Positions 61,101 to 64,000 of a DNA stretch of 64,000 bases are shown piece by piece. The notes below the pieces were generated by a model. The model saw only the letters and a list, made by a program, of their open reading frames with translations, had not been told where the DNA came from and did not search any database. Within the stretch, counting starts at the first letter, position 1, and each line of letters opens with the position of its first letter. Source of the stretch: Arcuatula senhousia (taxonomy: Eukaryota > Mollusca > Bivalvia > Mytilida > Mytilidae); the NCBI GenBank assembly GCA_963971305.1, contig OZ020305.1, positions 45,283,750-45,347,749 of the forward strand. The letters run 5' to 3'. The translations under genes were made by a program, and so were the position numbers.

Positions 61101-62607
61101 ACTGCTACAACCAGGAACTATAATGCAAGTTTTTTAAAGAGTCCTAAAAAAGGATGAGGCATAGATGTGTACCATCCAAGATCCTGCAGTCTAAGCATCC
61201 TGAATATAATACCCATGCATGAGAAATGAATAACTCCCAAGCAGGAGGTGCAACTCTTCCATCACATAAAATACCACTCCAACACCCCCTCCAGCATGCC
61301 CTAACCAAACCTGTAATGTTACCTTTGACTGTCCAGTTTAGGCATGGGTCTTCTAACCACTTTCTTTGCAGCACCTTTGGACAGATCTTTAAGCTTTGCC
61401 ATTACATCAGCACTATCTGTAAGAAAGTCATGATTTTGTTAACAATGTCATGAATGTATTCTTAGAGAAGTTGAAGTGGAAATCTCTGATGGAAGTCTAA
61501 TTTGCAAACCAGTTTGAATAGGACTAAGTATCAAAATTAATAAAGTAAGAAGTTAAACCCTTACTTTTTAAAAATGTTGATGCTCAAGCATTAAGTTTTT
61601 ATGTTTTTATTTTCATTTTTGGCCCATATAATATAGATATTAAGCAGTAATCACAGAATAGGTTGAGAGCTGCTGACAATTTCAATCAAGAATTTTGTCA
61701 TTTATTTCAACTAATGGATGCTTTATAATGTGTATTTCATATATATTTAACTTGCTACTACATATGTGTTTCAACAAGCAAGAACATCCATTGAGTTTGT
61801 GTTGTTGATTAATATGGAGTAGGCATTGCCTAAATGCGAGCATAGCTAAAAGGGACTACGGTTTTTGTTCTATATGTCGACATTCAGGGCTATCGCTATC
61901 ATTTAATTTCCAATATTTCCATTTGCTTATTTTGGGGCGAGATGGTATGGGGCGATTAGGCTTCGAAACACGTTAGTTTCGTACGTGCATATAACCAAGA
62001 CGAAACGAGCAGCTTATTTGTATTTGTTATTTTAAGAATATTATTTTCTTGTAAAAAGCGCAATTTATTATTTTTTTTAAGCATTATTTCTTTTTTTATA
62101 AATTATTTTAACATTCACTCCGGTCCTGTAAAAATAAAAACCCTTTCCGGACCATAAAAAATCTAAATCAGCATTAGCAAATTTCTCGCGGAAACAAATA
62201 CCGTAGAGCTCTCCGCTCGAGCGGGCACAAAGTGCCCGCATGCGAGCTATGCTCGCTACTATTCAGTTGTTTTTAAGTTGTCTGTTTCTTTGTCATGTTT
62301 GTGTTGTTCTCTTTTGTCCTTAATTGTCCTGTCTTTGCCGTATCAGTCTATTGGCATTCGAATGCCCCATTGGTACGGTGGTACCTCTTTGTTTCATTAA
62401 TATTAATCAATATAGTGGTTTTGGAAAAGCAATCCTTATCGTCATACATGAACATGTATTTACAGGTAAGATTGTACCTTCATCTTGATTTGCCTCGGTA
62501 CCCTCCTCTGCCTCAGGTAAGTCAGGGAGGGGCCCAACTGAAGGGAAGTCATCCTCGGCTGTCTCTTCCTCAAATATGTCTTCCATGTCTAAGTTCACAG
62601 ACTCCAT
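15612..62607 (-). CDS. TIPIN: TIMELESS-interacting protein (Swi3 family), complete
   Basis: TIPIN binds TIMELESS, claspin and RPA in the fork protection complex and supports S-phase checkpoint signalling. Eight coding exons on the minus strand: 62607-62478, 61416-61323, 27430-27355, 25193-25071, 24318-24205, 22092-21817, 21483-21393, 16135-15612. They sum to 1428 bases, exactly 475 codons plus stop, with consistent phases. The Swi3 domain (exons 2-5) reads MPKLDSQRLCGERGIPIL, FKGKGHEGQDLRIIMRYLEH, WAHRLFPMMPFDEVLERIEK, LGTKKEVQTCIKKMRLDMP. The RPA-binding helix is in exon 7: RERIERNKQLALQKK. The protein is longer than human TIPIN (301), through a 92-residue exon 6 and a 174-residue Ser/Pro-rich last exon. 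Intron 2 is 33.9 kb of nested transposons. The start ATG at 62607 follows an apparent acceptor, so a non-coding 5' exon probably lies upstream. Confidence 0.92.
16481..17524 (+). mobile_element. E1: pearl/HINE-like element in TIPIN intron 7
   Basis: Starts ACAAGAGGCTCTCAAGAGCC (hairpin), then CGCTCACCTG. It holds two tandem units of about 490 bp (the phrase GCAATTTACCCCTATGTTC occurs in both), then a (GAC)n microsatellite at 17455-17473. It ends in the hairpin GGACCTTCGGTCC followed by AGGTGAGCTA. The TIR is GCTCACCTG against CAGGTGAGC. No target duplication, as expected for Helitron-type insertion. Confidence 0.8.
18109..19012 (+). mobile_element. G1: TCTCGCCTGC-TIR element nested in H
   Basis: Starts AACAAGAGTTAACACTAAAG then TCTCGCCTGC. 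Four tandem units have a period of 174 bp (GATGGGGATGCAACTGTGC near 18302, 18476, 18650, 18823). Then come a GCCGCCGTCGCCGCC run and the hairpin/TIR end CTTCGCAGGCGAGA. No ORF. Sister of G2 at about 42752-46460. Confidence 0.75.
19546..21130 (+). mobile_element. E2: pearl-like element, exact 155-bp repeats, nested in H
   Basis: Left end ACAAGAGGCTCCCAGGAGCC plus CGCTCACCTG; right end GGACCTTCGGTCTAGGTGAG. Between them GCAAGCAACAGC recurs at 19900, 20055, 20210, 20365, 20520 and 20675, a strict 155-bp period, with more diverged units on each side. A (GAC)n run at 21063-21078 precedes the 3' hairpin. It sits inside H between TATGACCTAAA and ATGAACAAAG. Confidence 0.85.
21393..21483 (-). CDS. 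TIPIN: TIPIN exon 7, RPA-binding helix
   Basis: TTTCAG acceptor, donor GTATAA, phase 0 to 1. Encodes GLTPEQRERIERNKQLALQK and KLGKQGFKVP. The core nearly matches human 'QQRIERNKQLALERRQAK', the motif that contacts RPA32 and recurs in other RPA partners. Confidence 0.93.
21817..22092 (-). CDS. TIPIN: TIPIN exon 6, long linker
   Basis: Acceptor CATTATAG, donor GTAAGT, exactly 92 codons in phase 0. It starts with an acidic stretch (NEEEWDDIIRDHEEEERK), goes through Ser/Thr/Pro-rich sequence (TTPSSQPATPMSHLMSQLSK), and ends YKMTGAYFLFKEGESLEE. Much of it has no vertebrate counterpart that I can recall. The acidic start may correspond to the acidic region after the Swi3 domain. Confidence 0.85.
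22374..23363 (+). mobile_element. K: AATATG-class hairpin-ended element in TIPIN intron 5
   Basis: Starts AATATGACG, hairpin TAGGCATTAGCCTA, then TIR ATCGGACGAAGTC. It ends GTCGGACTTCGTCCGATA, which is a hairpin carrying the TIR. About 990 bp without an ORF. The start is shared with element L (61811-62261), which has a different TIR, so they are related families. Confidence 0.6.
23364..24204. other. Rest of TIPIN intron 5
   Basis: AT-rich, nothing recognised beyond short simple repeats such as (TAA)n near 23834. Confidence 0.4.
24205..24318 (-). CDS. TIPIN: TIPIN exon 5, end of Swi3 domain
   Basis: TTTTTCAG acceptor, GTCAGC donor, 38 codons, phase 0. Encodes TCIKKMRLDMPLLNDDYV then acidic DDEVAGDDKDKSPTKQ. 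Corresponds to human 'TCLKRIRLDLPILHEDFV'. Confidence 0.93.
25071..25193 (-). CDS. TIPIN: TIPIN exon 4, Swi3 domain core
   Basis: ATTTTAG acceptor, GTATTA donor, 41 codons, phase 0. Encodes GQDLRIIMRYLEHWAHRLFP and FDEVLERIEKLGTKKEVQ. The EHWAHRLFP motif is the signature of the Swi3/TIPIN family. Confidence 0.95.
25766..26958 (+). pseudogene. Reverse transcriptase fragment (Penelope-like type), frameshifted
   Basis: Two overlapping frames (25766 to about 26205, then about 26212-26958) together read as one RT: LPYLYWIPKLHKNPY (first motif), FNFSTLYTTLPH, then GIPMGTNCAPLLADLFLYSY, FRYIDDVLSVNN (the YIDD box), and SFLDLHLEF with KIYDKRDDFNFKI. The motif-A aspartate is Asn (family consensus FDFSTLYT) and a frameshift lies at about 26205, so it cannot be active. 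The N-terminal part is missing and I saw no endonuclease. The motif set fits Penelope-like RTs; the subclass is unsure. It is antisense inside TIPIN intron 3. Confidence 0.75.
26959..27290 (+). repeat. 3' tail of the RT element
   Basis: Directly downstream of the RT stop. It contains CCATAAAACCTGGTTGAACC near 27081 and AGTTCGGTAGTTTTGTTATT near 27213. A second copy of this tail alone occurs at 49178-49345, which suggests 5'-truncated retrotransposition of the same family. Confidence 0.6.
27355..27430 (-). CDS. TIPIN: TIPIN exon 3, Swi3 domain start
   Basis: TATTTTCAG acceptor and donor GTATGA. The first base completes the Arg codon split with exon 2. Encodes LCGERGIPILPKVFEKVQF and KGKGHE, matching human '[25 protein letters not shown]'. 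Only 76 bases long and easily missed, because it lies 33.9 kb from exon 2. Confidence 0.94.
30054..30096 (+). other. Possible non-coding 5' exon of the Helentron gene
   Basis: T-run and CAG before 30054, GTAAGT after 30096. No open start inside that would join the main frame. The next exon (ATG at 30318) follows a TTTTAG at 30303-30308. This looks like a 5' UTR exon, but it is only a splice-site prediction. Confidence 0.4.
30318..37462 (+). CDS. Helentron transposase: OTU + zinc finger + Rep (HUH) + Pif1 helicase + endonuclease
   Basis: Mobilises rolling-circle elements by nicking and unwinding DNA. Two exons, 30318-30392 and 30917-37462, joined in phase 0, give 2206 residues (numbers approximate). 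OTU protease: GDGNCLFRALS (Cys ~82) and GNHFEVVV (His ~194). Then ten or so basic 16-residue repeats with a K-x-x-Y pattern (~220-420), and a Cys-rich zinc region (CRVCIRLLY, CTKSCW, WICHTCDRHL). Helitron N/Rep domain: WFVTFSAAETRWPDV, GSPHIHCLFW (HUH, ~984-992), and YACVAYILSYISK with spaced tyrosines (~1184). Pif1 helicase: GGAGTGKS (~1540), IIDEISMVD, VGDFYQLPPV, WGATIHKVQGMTVE, AYVALSRATS. C-terminal AP-endonuclease-like domain (~1984-2206): HNTQGL, LTETWL, GDFNCN, SYHDAL. All catalytic motifs look intact. No stops or frameshifts. Confidence 0.93.
37463..39905. repeat. 3' part of Helentron B: 613-bp triplication and 32-bp minisatellite
   Basis: The phrase GCATCTTTGACTCATATTTG occurs at 37520, 38134 and 38747, a period of 613-614 bp (third copy partial, to about 38935). 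From 39390 to 39635 a 32-bp unit (TTATAGGAGTTGTATCATTC) repeats about seven times. GATGGCTGTAGGGGAGGAGG occurs twice (39074 and 39726). No ORF of interest. Confidence 0.75.
41820..42715 (+). repeat. 28-bp minisatellite, TTGTGGGACTTAAT unit
   Basis: More than 30 copies of TTGTGGGACTTAATATGTCC followed by ATATTATC or ATATTAAC. Period 28, with variation mainly in the YATA/TATG part. Any open frame is incidental. Confidence 0.9.
42752..46460 (+). mobile_element. G2: TCTCGCCTG-TIR element, split by pearl element E3
   Basis: Start AACTGTTAACACAAAGACAT then TCTCGCCTGTCGC; end CATCACGGGCGAGACAAAAA. Same family as G1. Its own units (AGTATAAAATC..GTCAGTAGACTGTGACTGCAGG style, near 42983 and again near 46240) continue on both sides of the E3 insertion (43262-46196). 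Nested inside F. Confidence 0.65.
43262..46196 (+). mobile_element. E3: pearl-like element with a 983-bp duplication
   Basis: Left end AACAAGAGGCTCCCAGGAGC plus CGCTCACCTG; right end CACATGACCCTTCGGGTCAG then GTGAGCTA. The body has units of about 484-499 bp, and pairs of units are repeated as a 983-bp block: 43804-44786 and 44787 onward are nearly identical, and 44288 matches 45271. A (GGACGAC)n run at 46100-46150 precedes the 3' hairpin. Many short ORFs here are repeat shadows. Confidence 0.85.
46461..47637. other. Part of F downstream of the recombinase-like gene
   Basis: AT-rich, no ORF or repeat supported. It would be the 3' flank of the minus-strand gene that stops at 47638. Confidence 0.4.
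47638..47774 (-). CDS. Recombinase-like gene, last exon
   Basis: Acceptor CTAAG; its first two bases complete the codon left by the previous exon (GAA). Encodes acidic DNGDNSDEEEEDEHP, a short basic stretch, RWSTGEIDQLKKNYFKEQ, and TAA at 47640-47638. The RWS..E motif recalls the PWT..E start of a domain common at the end of this family, but here it is cut short. Confidence 0.55.
48208..48403 (-). CDS. Recombinase-like gene, LGH..HF exon
   Basis: TTTTTAAAG acceptor, GTAAGT donor; 65 codons plus one base. Encodes VLNMNDTEIQWACDPLGH, then TQAVHSNHFRQRSTFIKRV, then AKLMYLQDMNL. It aligns with the C-terminal LGH-(x)8-Y block of tyrosine recombinases, with Phe for Tyr. Confidence 0.6.
48560..48900. 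repeat. CCCTAGG / CTCGG palindromic repeat patch
   Basis: Clusters of TTTCCCTAGG, GTGATTACCATTTCCCTCGG and GGCGCTACGCGCC, with CGTGAAATAGT facing ACTATTTCACG. It looks like a small hairpin-rich non-autonomous element; boundaries unclear. Confidence 0.35.
49178..49345 (+). repeat. 5'-truncated copy of the RT-element tail
   Basis: Starts near TAAAACCTGGTTCAACGCAC and ends near AGTTCGGTTATTTTGTAATT, in the same order as the tail at 27081-27240. Only the 3' part is present, which is the usual outcome of incomplete target-primed reverse transcription. Lies in the intron between the last two upstream recombinase-like exons. Confidence 0.55.
49445..49528 (-). CDS. Recombinase-like gene, box-II exon
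   Basis: 28 codons, phase 0 on both sides (CTTTAAAG acceptor, GTTGAT donor). Encodes QVSAKVGQESPDQITSVLLQ then KYTATLSQ. The family pattern here is T-x-LRKH-x-AT-x-SQ; this copy has Gln where the catalytic Arg is expected. Confidence 0.55.
49608..49960 (+). repeat. Worn pearl-like element remnant
   Basis: AGAGGTGCCATGAAGCTTGA then GATCACCTGG is a decayed form of the pearl left end. Further in, TGTTCTATTTTTTGCAACAG and GGCTAATCAAAAATCCAAAT match the body phrases of E1 and E3. The right end is lost. Confidence 0.5.
50462..50587 (-). CDS. Recombinase-like gene, RGFSVPV exon
   Basis: ATTTCAG acceptor, GTGAGT donor, 42 codons, phase 0. Encodes RGFSVPVKLQTDLIPLFDDL and LKIGSKLLLQTQNGCFKHK. The R-G-x-x-VPV-x-L-T start matches the segment that precedes the catalytic region in the family. 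Confidence 0.55.
50860..51345 (-). repeat. 38-bp minisatellite, inverted GTGGGACTT core
   Basis: About 13 copies of AGTCCCACAAACCACCAAAA plus CAGAATACCAAGATCAA-like ends. The core is the complement of the left-hand 28-bp array. The 194-codon open frame on the plus strand is an accident of the repeat. Confidence 0.88.
51600..52720 (-). repeat. Tandem array, 125-137 bp unit with AGTCTCACAAAC and GTCCCATAAAA
   Basis: Around nine units. Each has AAAAGTCTCACAAACTAAGA, GGTCCCATAAAATAAAAAGT, then ATCTCAAAACTTCTAAGCAT and a T-rich stretch. It is a longer, higher-order form of the neighbouring 38-bp array, lying in the first intron of the recombinase-like gene. Confidence 0.85.
53141..53296 (-). pseudogene. 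Tentative first exon of the recombinase-like gene
   Basis: ATG at 53296, donor GTAAGT at 53140. Reads MDKTIKFLFEIHSDHSDFFLC, an in-frame TGA, then KLNLDHFEISAILCPDELFL and MDVADQHASE, all in the frame needed for the next exon. Either a nonsense change (TGG to TGA) in exon 1 or an acceptor at 53229-53228 that skips it. It lies 170 bp inside the right TIR of F, where a transposon's own gene would start. Confidence 0.4.
53672..55526 (-). mobile_element. D2: nested in D1
   Basis: Second ATGTCACTCCACATCGTGGA start at 53672, second end GGAGTGACATCTGCTATTTC..CTAGTT at 55526. Inserted in the (TTA)n tract about 65 bp from the D1 left end. Own length about 1.04 kb. Confidence 0.72.
53726..54538 (-). 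mobile_element. D3: nested in D2
   Basis: Third ATGTCACTCCACATCGTGGA start at 53726 and the first matching end GGAGTGACATATGCTATTTC..CTAGTT at 54538. 813 bp, uninterrupted, so it shows the family's plain structure: terminal hairpin, (TTA)n, body, TIR, hairpin GCCATTTC..GAAATAGC, AACTAG complement. No ORF. Confidence 0.75.
56506..57076 (-). mobile_element. E: short TATCTCCCAAAC-TIR element
   Basis: Left hairpin TATCTCCCAAACACTATGTT..GGGAGATA; right end GTTTGGGAGATA, hairpin TGTTGGGCATCCCCAACA, then CACTAGTT. About 570 bp, non-autonomous. It shares the body phrase CAAAATGGCCGCCGTTTCC and the TATCTCGGTTACCTAGGTGC phrase with A and B. Sits in the same (TTA)n tract as D1. Confidence 0.7.
57077..58754 (-). 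repeat. Copy 2 of the A body: 561-bp and 127-bp repeats
   Basis: 57077-57998 repeats 39953-40860 plus 53564-53593, nearly base for base. From 58203 a 127-bp unit recurs (58203, 58330, 58457) with GATGGCGGCCATTTTGAATC and AAGATGGCCGCCAAA. It ends in the A terminal TIR and hairpin at 58707-58754. Confidence 0.75.
59114..60411. mobile_element. TA-flanked TIR transposon (Tc1/mariner-pogo style), non-autonomous
   Basis: Ends CAGTAGACTCCACGAAATCG and its near complement CGATTTGGCGGAGTCTACTG, flanked by TA on both sides (59112-59113, 60412-60413). 1298 bp with no transposase ORF. Just inside the left end, GGATATATCGGCAAAT repeats directly at about 59149 and 59242. CAGT start and TA duplication fit the Tc1/mariner group. 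Confidence 0.75.
61323..61416 (-). CDS. TIPIN: TIPIN exon 2
   Basis: TTCTTACAG acceptor, donor GTAACA. First two bases complete an Asp codon from exon 1; the last two start an Arg codon finished in exon 3. Encodes SADVMAKLKDLSKGAAKKVV and RRPMPKLDSQ, matching human 'KRTVKRNIPKLDAQ'. Confidence 0.93.
61811..62261 (+). mobile_element. L: AATATG-class hairpin-ended element in TIPIN intron 1
   Basis: Starts AATATGGAG, hairpin TAGGCATTGCCTA, TIR ATGCGAGCATAGCT. It ends GCGGGCACAAAGTGCCCGC then ATGCGAGCTATGCTCGC, the inverted TIR. About 450 bp, no ORF. Same start as element K. Confidence 0.65.
62478..62607 (-). CDS. TIPIN: TIPIN exon 1 (coding)
   Basis: ATG at 62607-62605 and donor GTACAA after 62478; leaves in phase 1. 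Encodes MESVNLDMEDIFEEETAEDD and FPSVGPLPDLPEAEEGTE, an acidic, Pro-containing N-terminus like that of vertebrate TIPIN. A TTTACAG acceptor lies about 20 bp upstream of the ATG, so a separate 5' UTR exon is likely. Confidence 0.85.
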
Positions 62608-62629
62608 GTCTTTATTCTTTAACAAACTG

Positions 62630-63442
62630 TAAATTAGAAAGAAAATCTCAATGGTATATTCTAAGAAACAAATTAAGGTACATTGCGAAATATTAACATT
62701 TGATGATGTACATGTAACAAATATTGATAAGGCATGTGAGGTGGGGTGGCAGGAAAATGTCCCTTTTCATACACAAACAGGTAGATTGTAAACTAAAAGG
62801 ACATGGGGATGTCAAAGGCAAACTGCAAAACACTGACAGGTAACTGATGCACCTAAGAACATATCAGGTGAAAATTCTTAACATTTTGTCTTTGACATGA
62901 TAGATTTTCACTTAATAAGTAACCTAATTAGATCTTTACATTATAGATCAATATACAATGTGATGTGTCTCAAATCACCTTTGTCAAAAACTTCCTTTCA
63001 AGTCTACAATCCAATAGGGTTTTTCTTTGTGTTAACTAATCCGGTTCATATTTTGTCAATATGTTCACCATCAGGATTTTAGTAGAAAGGTGCAAGCAGG
63101 CGAAATATTTTTATTTGTTTCTTTTACTAAAATTAGTGATTTTGAAAGTGCATTAAATTTTTTTATAGTGGATAAAATTATATTTTTAAAATAATTGAAT
63201 AAAGAAGAAATTACATACGAATGATAACAGTTTTCAAAAGAATTCTTGTAAAATATTGATAGTTCTTCCGAAAAAGAGCAATTCTACCGTTTTTGCACTC
63301 TTTTACACTGTTTAACATGTTTAACATTTAATTTAATAGAAAAGTAAATTTAATTTATGCATTGCAGAGAAACATTTTCATGAAAAACACAGAGATGTAG
63401 AAAAAAATTGTGTAAGGAATATAATTACAACTAGGAATAAAA
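62630..63442. other. Upstream of TIPIN, nothing firm
   Basis: Likely an intron in the TIPIN 5' UTR or its promoter region. AT-rich; I saw no clear first exon, CpG-rich stretch or repeat boundary. Confidence 0.3.
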
Positions 63443-64000
63443 ACAAGAGGCTCCCAGGAGCCTAAATCGCTCACCTGGTCTTGATGTCAACCCTATATTT
63501 TGTAGAGCTACATGAGCTGAACATTTTAGCAAGCAACAGCTTTTCTTTATCTGCTATGGTTTTCTTTCTATAGGCCAAAAACATGAAAAAACATTATTTT
63601 AGGGGCCGTAACCCCTATAAGGGGTCATCTGACAACCTCGACCCTAGGAGACTTTTGTAGAGCTAAATGAGCTGAACATTTAAGCAAGCAACAGCTTCTC
63701 TCTATCTGCAATAGTTTTCATTCAATAGGCCAAAAACATGAAAAAACATTATTTCAGGGGCCGTAACCCCTATAAGGGGTCATCTGACAACTTCGACCCT
63801 ATGGAGACTTTTGTAGAGCTAAATGAGCTGAACATTTAGGCAAGCAACAGCTTTTCTCTATCTGCAATAGTTTTCTTTCTATAGGCCAAAAACATGAAAA
63901 AACATCATTTTAGGGGCCGTAACCCCTATAAGGGGTCATCTGACAACTTCGACCCTATGGAGACTTTTGTAGAGCTAAATGAGCTGAACATTTAAGCAAG
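63443..64000 (+). mobile_element. E4: pearl-like element running off the window
   Basis: Left end ACAAGAGGCTCCCAGGAGCC and CGCTCACCTGG. The 155-bp units have GCAAGCAACAGC at 63529, 63684, 63839 and 63995, the same phrase and period as E2. The right end lies beyond the window. Confidence 0.85.

Larger units (their letters stand above)
27431..61322 (-). other. TIPIN intron 2, 33.9 kb nested transposon pile
   Basis: The intron splits the Arg codon of KLDSQR|L. 27431-28199 is unremarkable. 28200-58754 is outer element A with everything nested in it. 58755-59113 is plain. 59114-60411 is a TA-flanked DNA transposon. 60412-61322 is mostly plain, with a repeat scrap at about 60417-60665 (AGTTTAGGAGGAGAAGCAC and GACAGACAGAGGGAC). 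Confidence 0.75.

Noticed and set aside
62608..62625. Upstream non-ATG start (TTG at 62625) for TIPIN
   Set aside because: It lies between a splice acceptor and the first ATG (62607); an ATG start gives a normal acidic N-terminus.

Overview
The window looks like nuclear DNA of a bivalve mollusc, most likely a mussel of the Mytilus type (inference). It is AT-rich, its genes are cut into short exons with GT/AG introns, and its introns are packed with bivalve-type non-autonomous rolling-circle elements (pearl/HINE-like) built round 155-175 bp tandem repeats.

Two conserved host genes converge tail to tail. On the plus strand, 454-11256 holds the last eight visible coding exons of AAGAB (alpha- and gamma-adaptin-binding protein p34); its first exon lies left of the window. 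On the minus strand, 62607-15612 holds all eight coding exons of TIPIN (the TIMELESS-interacting protein, Swi3 family). They join in frame to 475 codons plus stop. I assigned both by reading exons and splice phases and comparing them with the vertebrate proteins from memory. AAGAB and TIPIN are also close neighbours on human 15q22.

Layout. 1-11256: AAGAB, with a 3.8 kb TTAA-flanked TIR element carrying a dead P2X7-C-like ORF in one intron, and a 175-bp-repeat element plus a Harbinger-like MITE in another. 11257-15611: intergenic, two repeat elements. 15612-25193: TIPIN exons 8 to 4; intron 7 holds a three-element nest. 25194-27354: intron 3, with a decayed reverse transcriptase. 27431-61322: intron 2, a 33.9 kb pile of nested mobile elements. 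61323-62607: exons 2 and 1. 63443-64000: another pearl-like element running off the window.

The intron-2 pile is the main attraction. An outer element A (about 28200-58754) received B, an apparently intact 11.7 kb autonomous Helentron with a 2206-residue OTU + Rep + Pif1 helicase + endonuclease protein. It also received C (40861-53563), which contains F (41731-53488), which contains G2 (about 42752-46460), which contains a pearl element (43262-46196). Three D elements are inserted inside one another like Russian dolls, and E sits beside them. The host sequence rejoins exactly across C. F has short TIRs, inverted GTGGGACTT minisatellites, and a multi-exon minus-strand gene that resembles a tyrosine recombinase whose nucleophile position is Phe. 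Nearly all families share one terminal layout: AAC(A/T)AG, hairpin, TIR at one end, and a TIR-bearing hairpin at the other.

Boundaries of repeats are read by eye, to within a few bases where TIRs are clear and tens of bases elsewhere. No alignment or database search was run.
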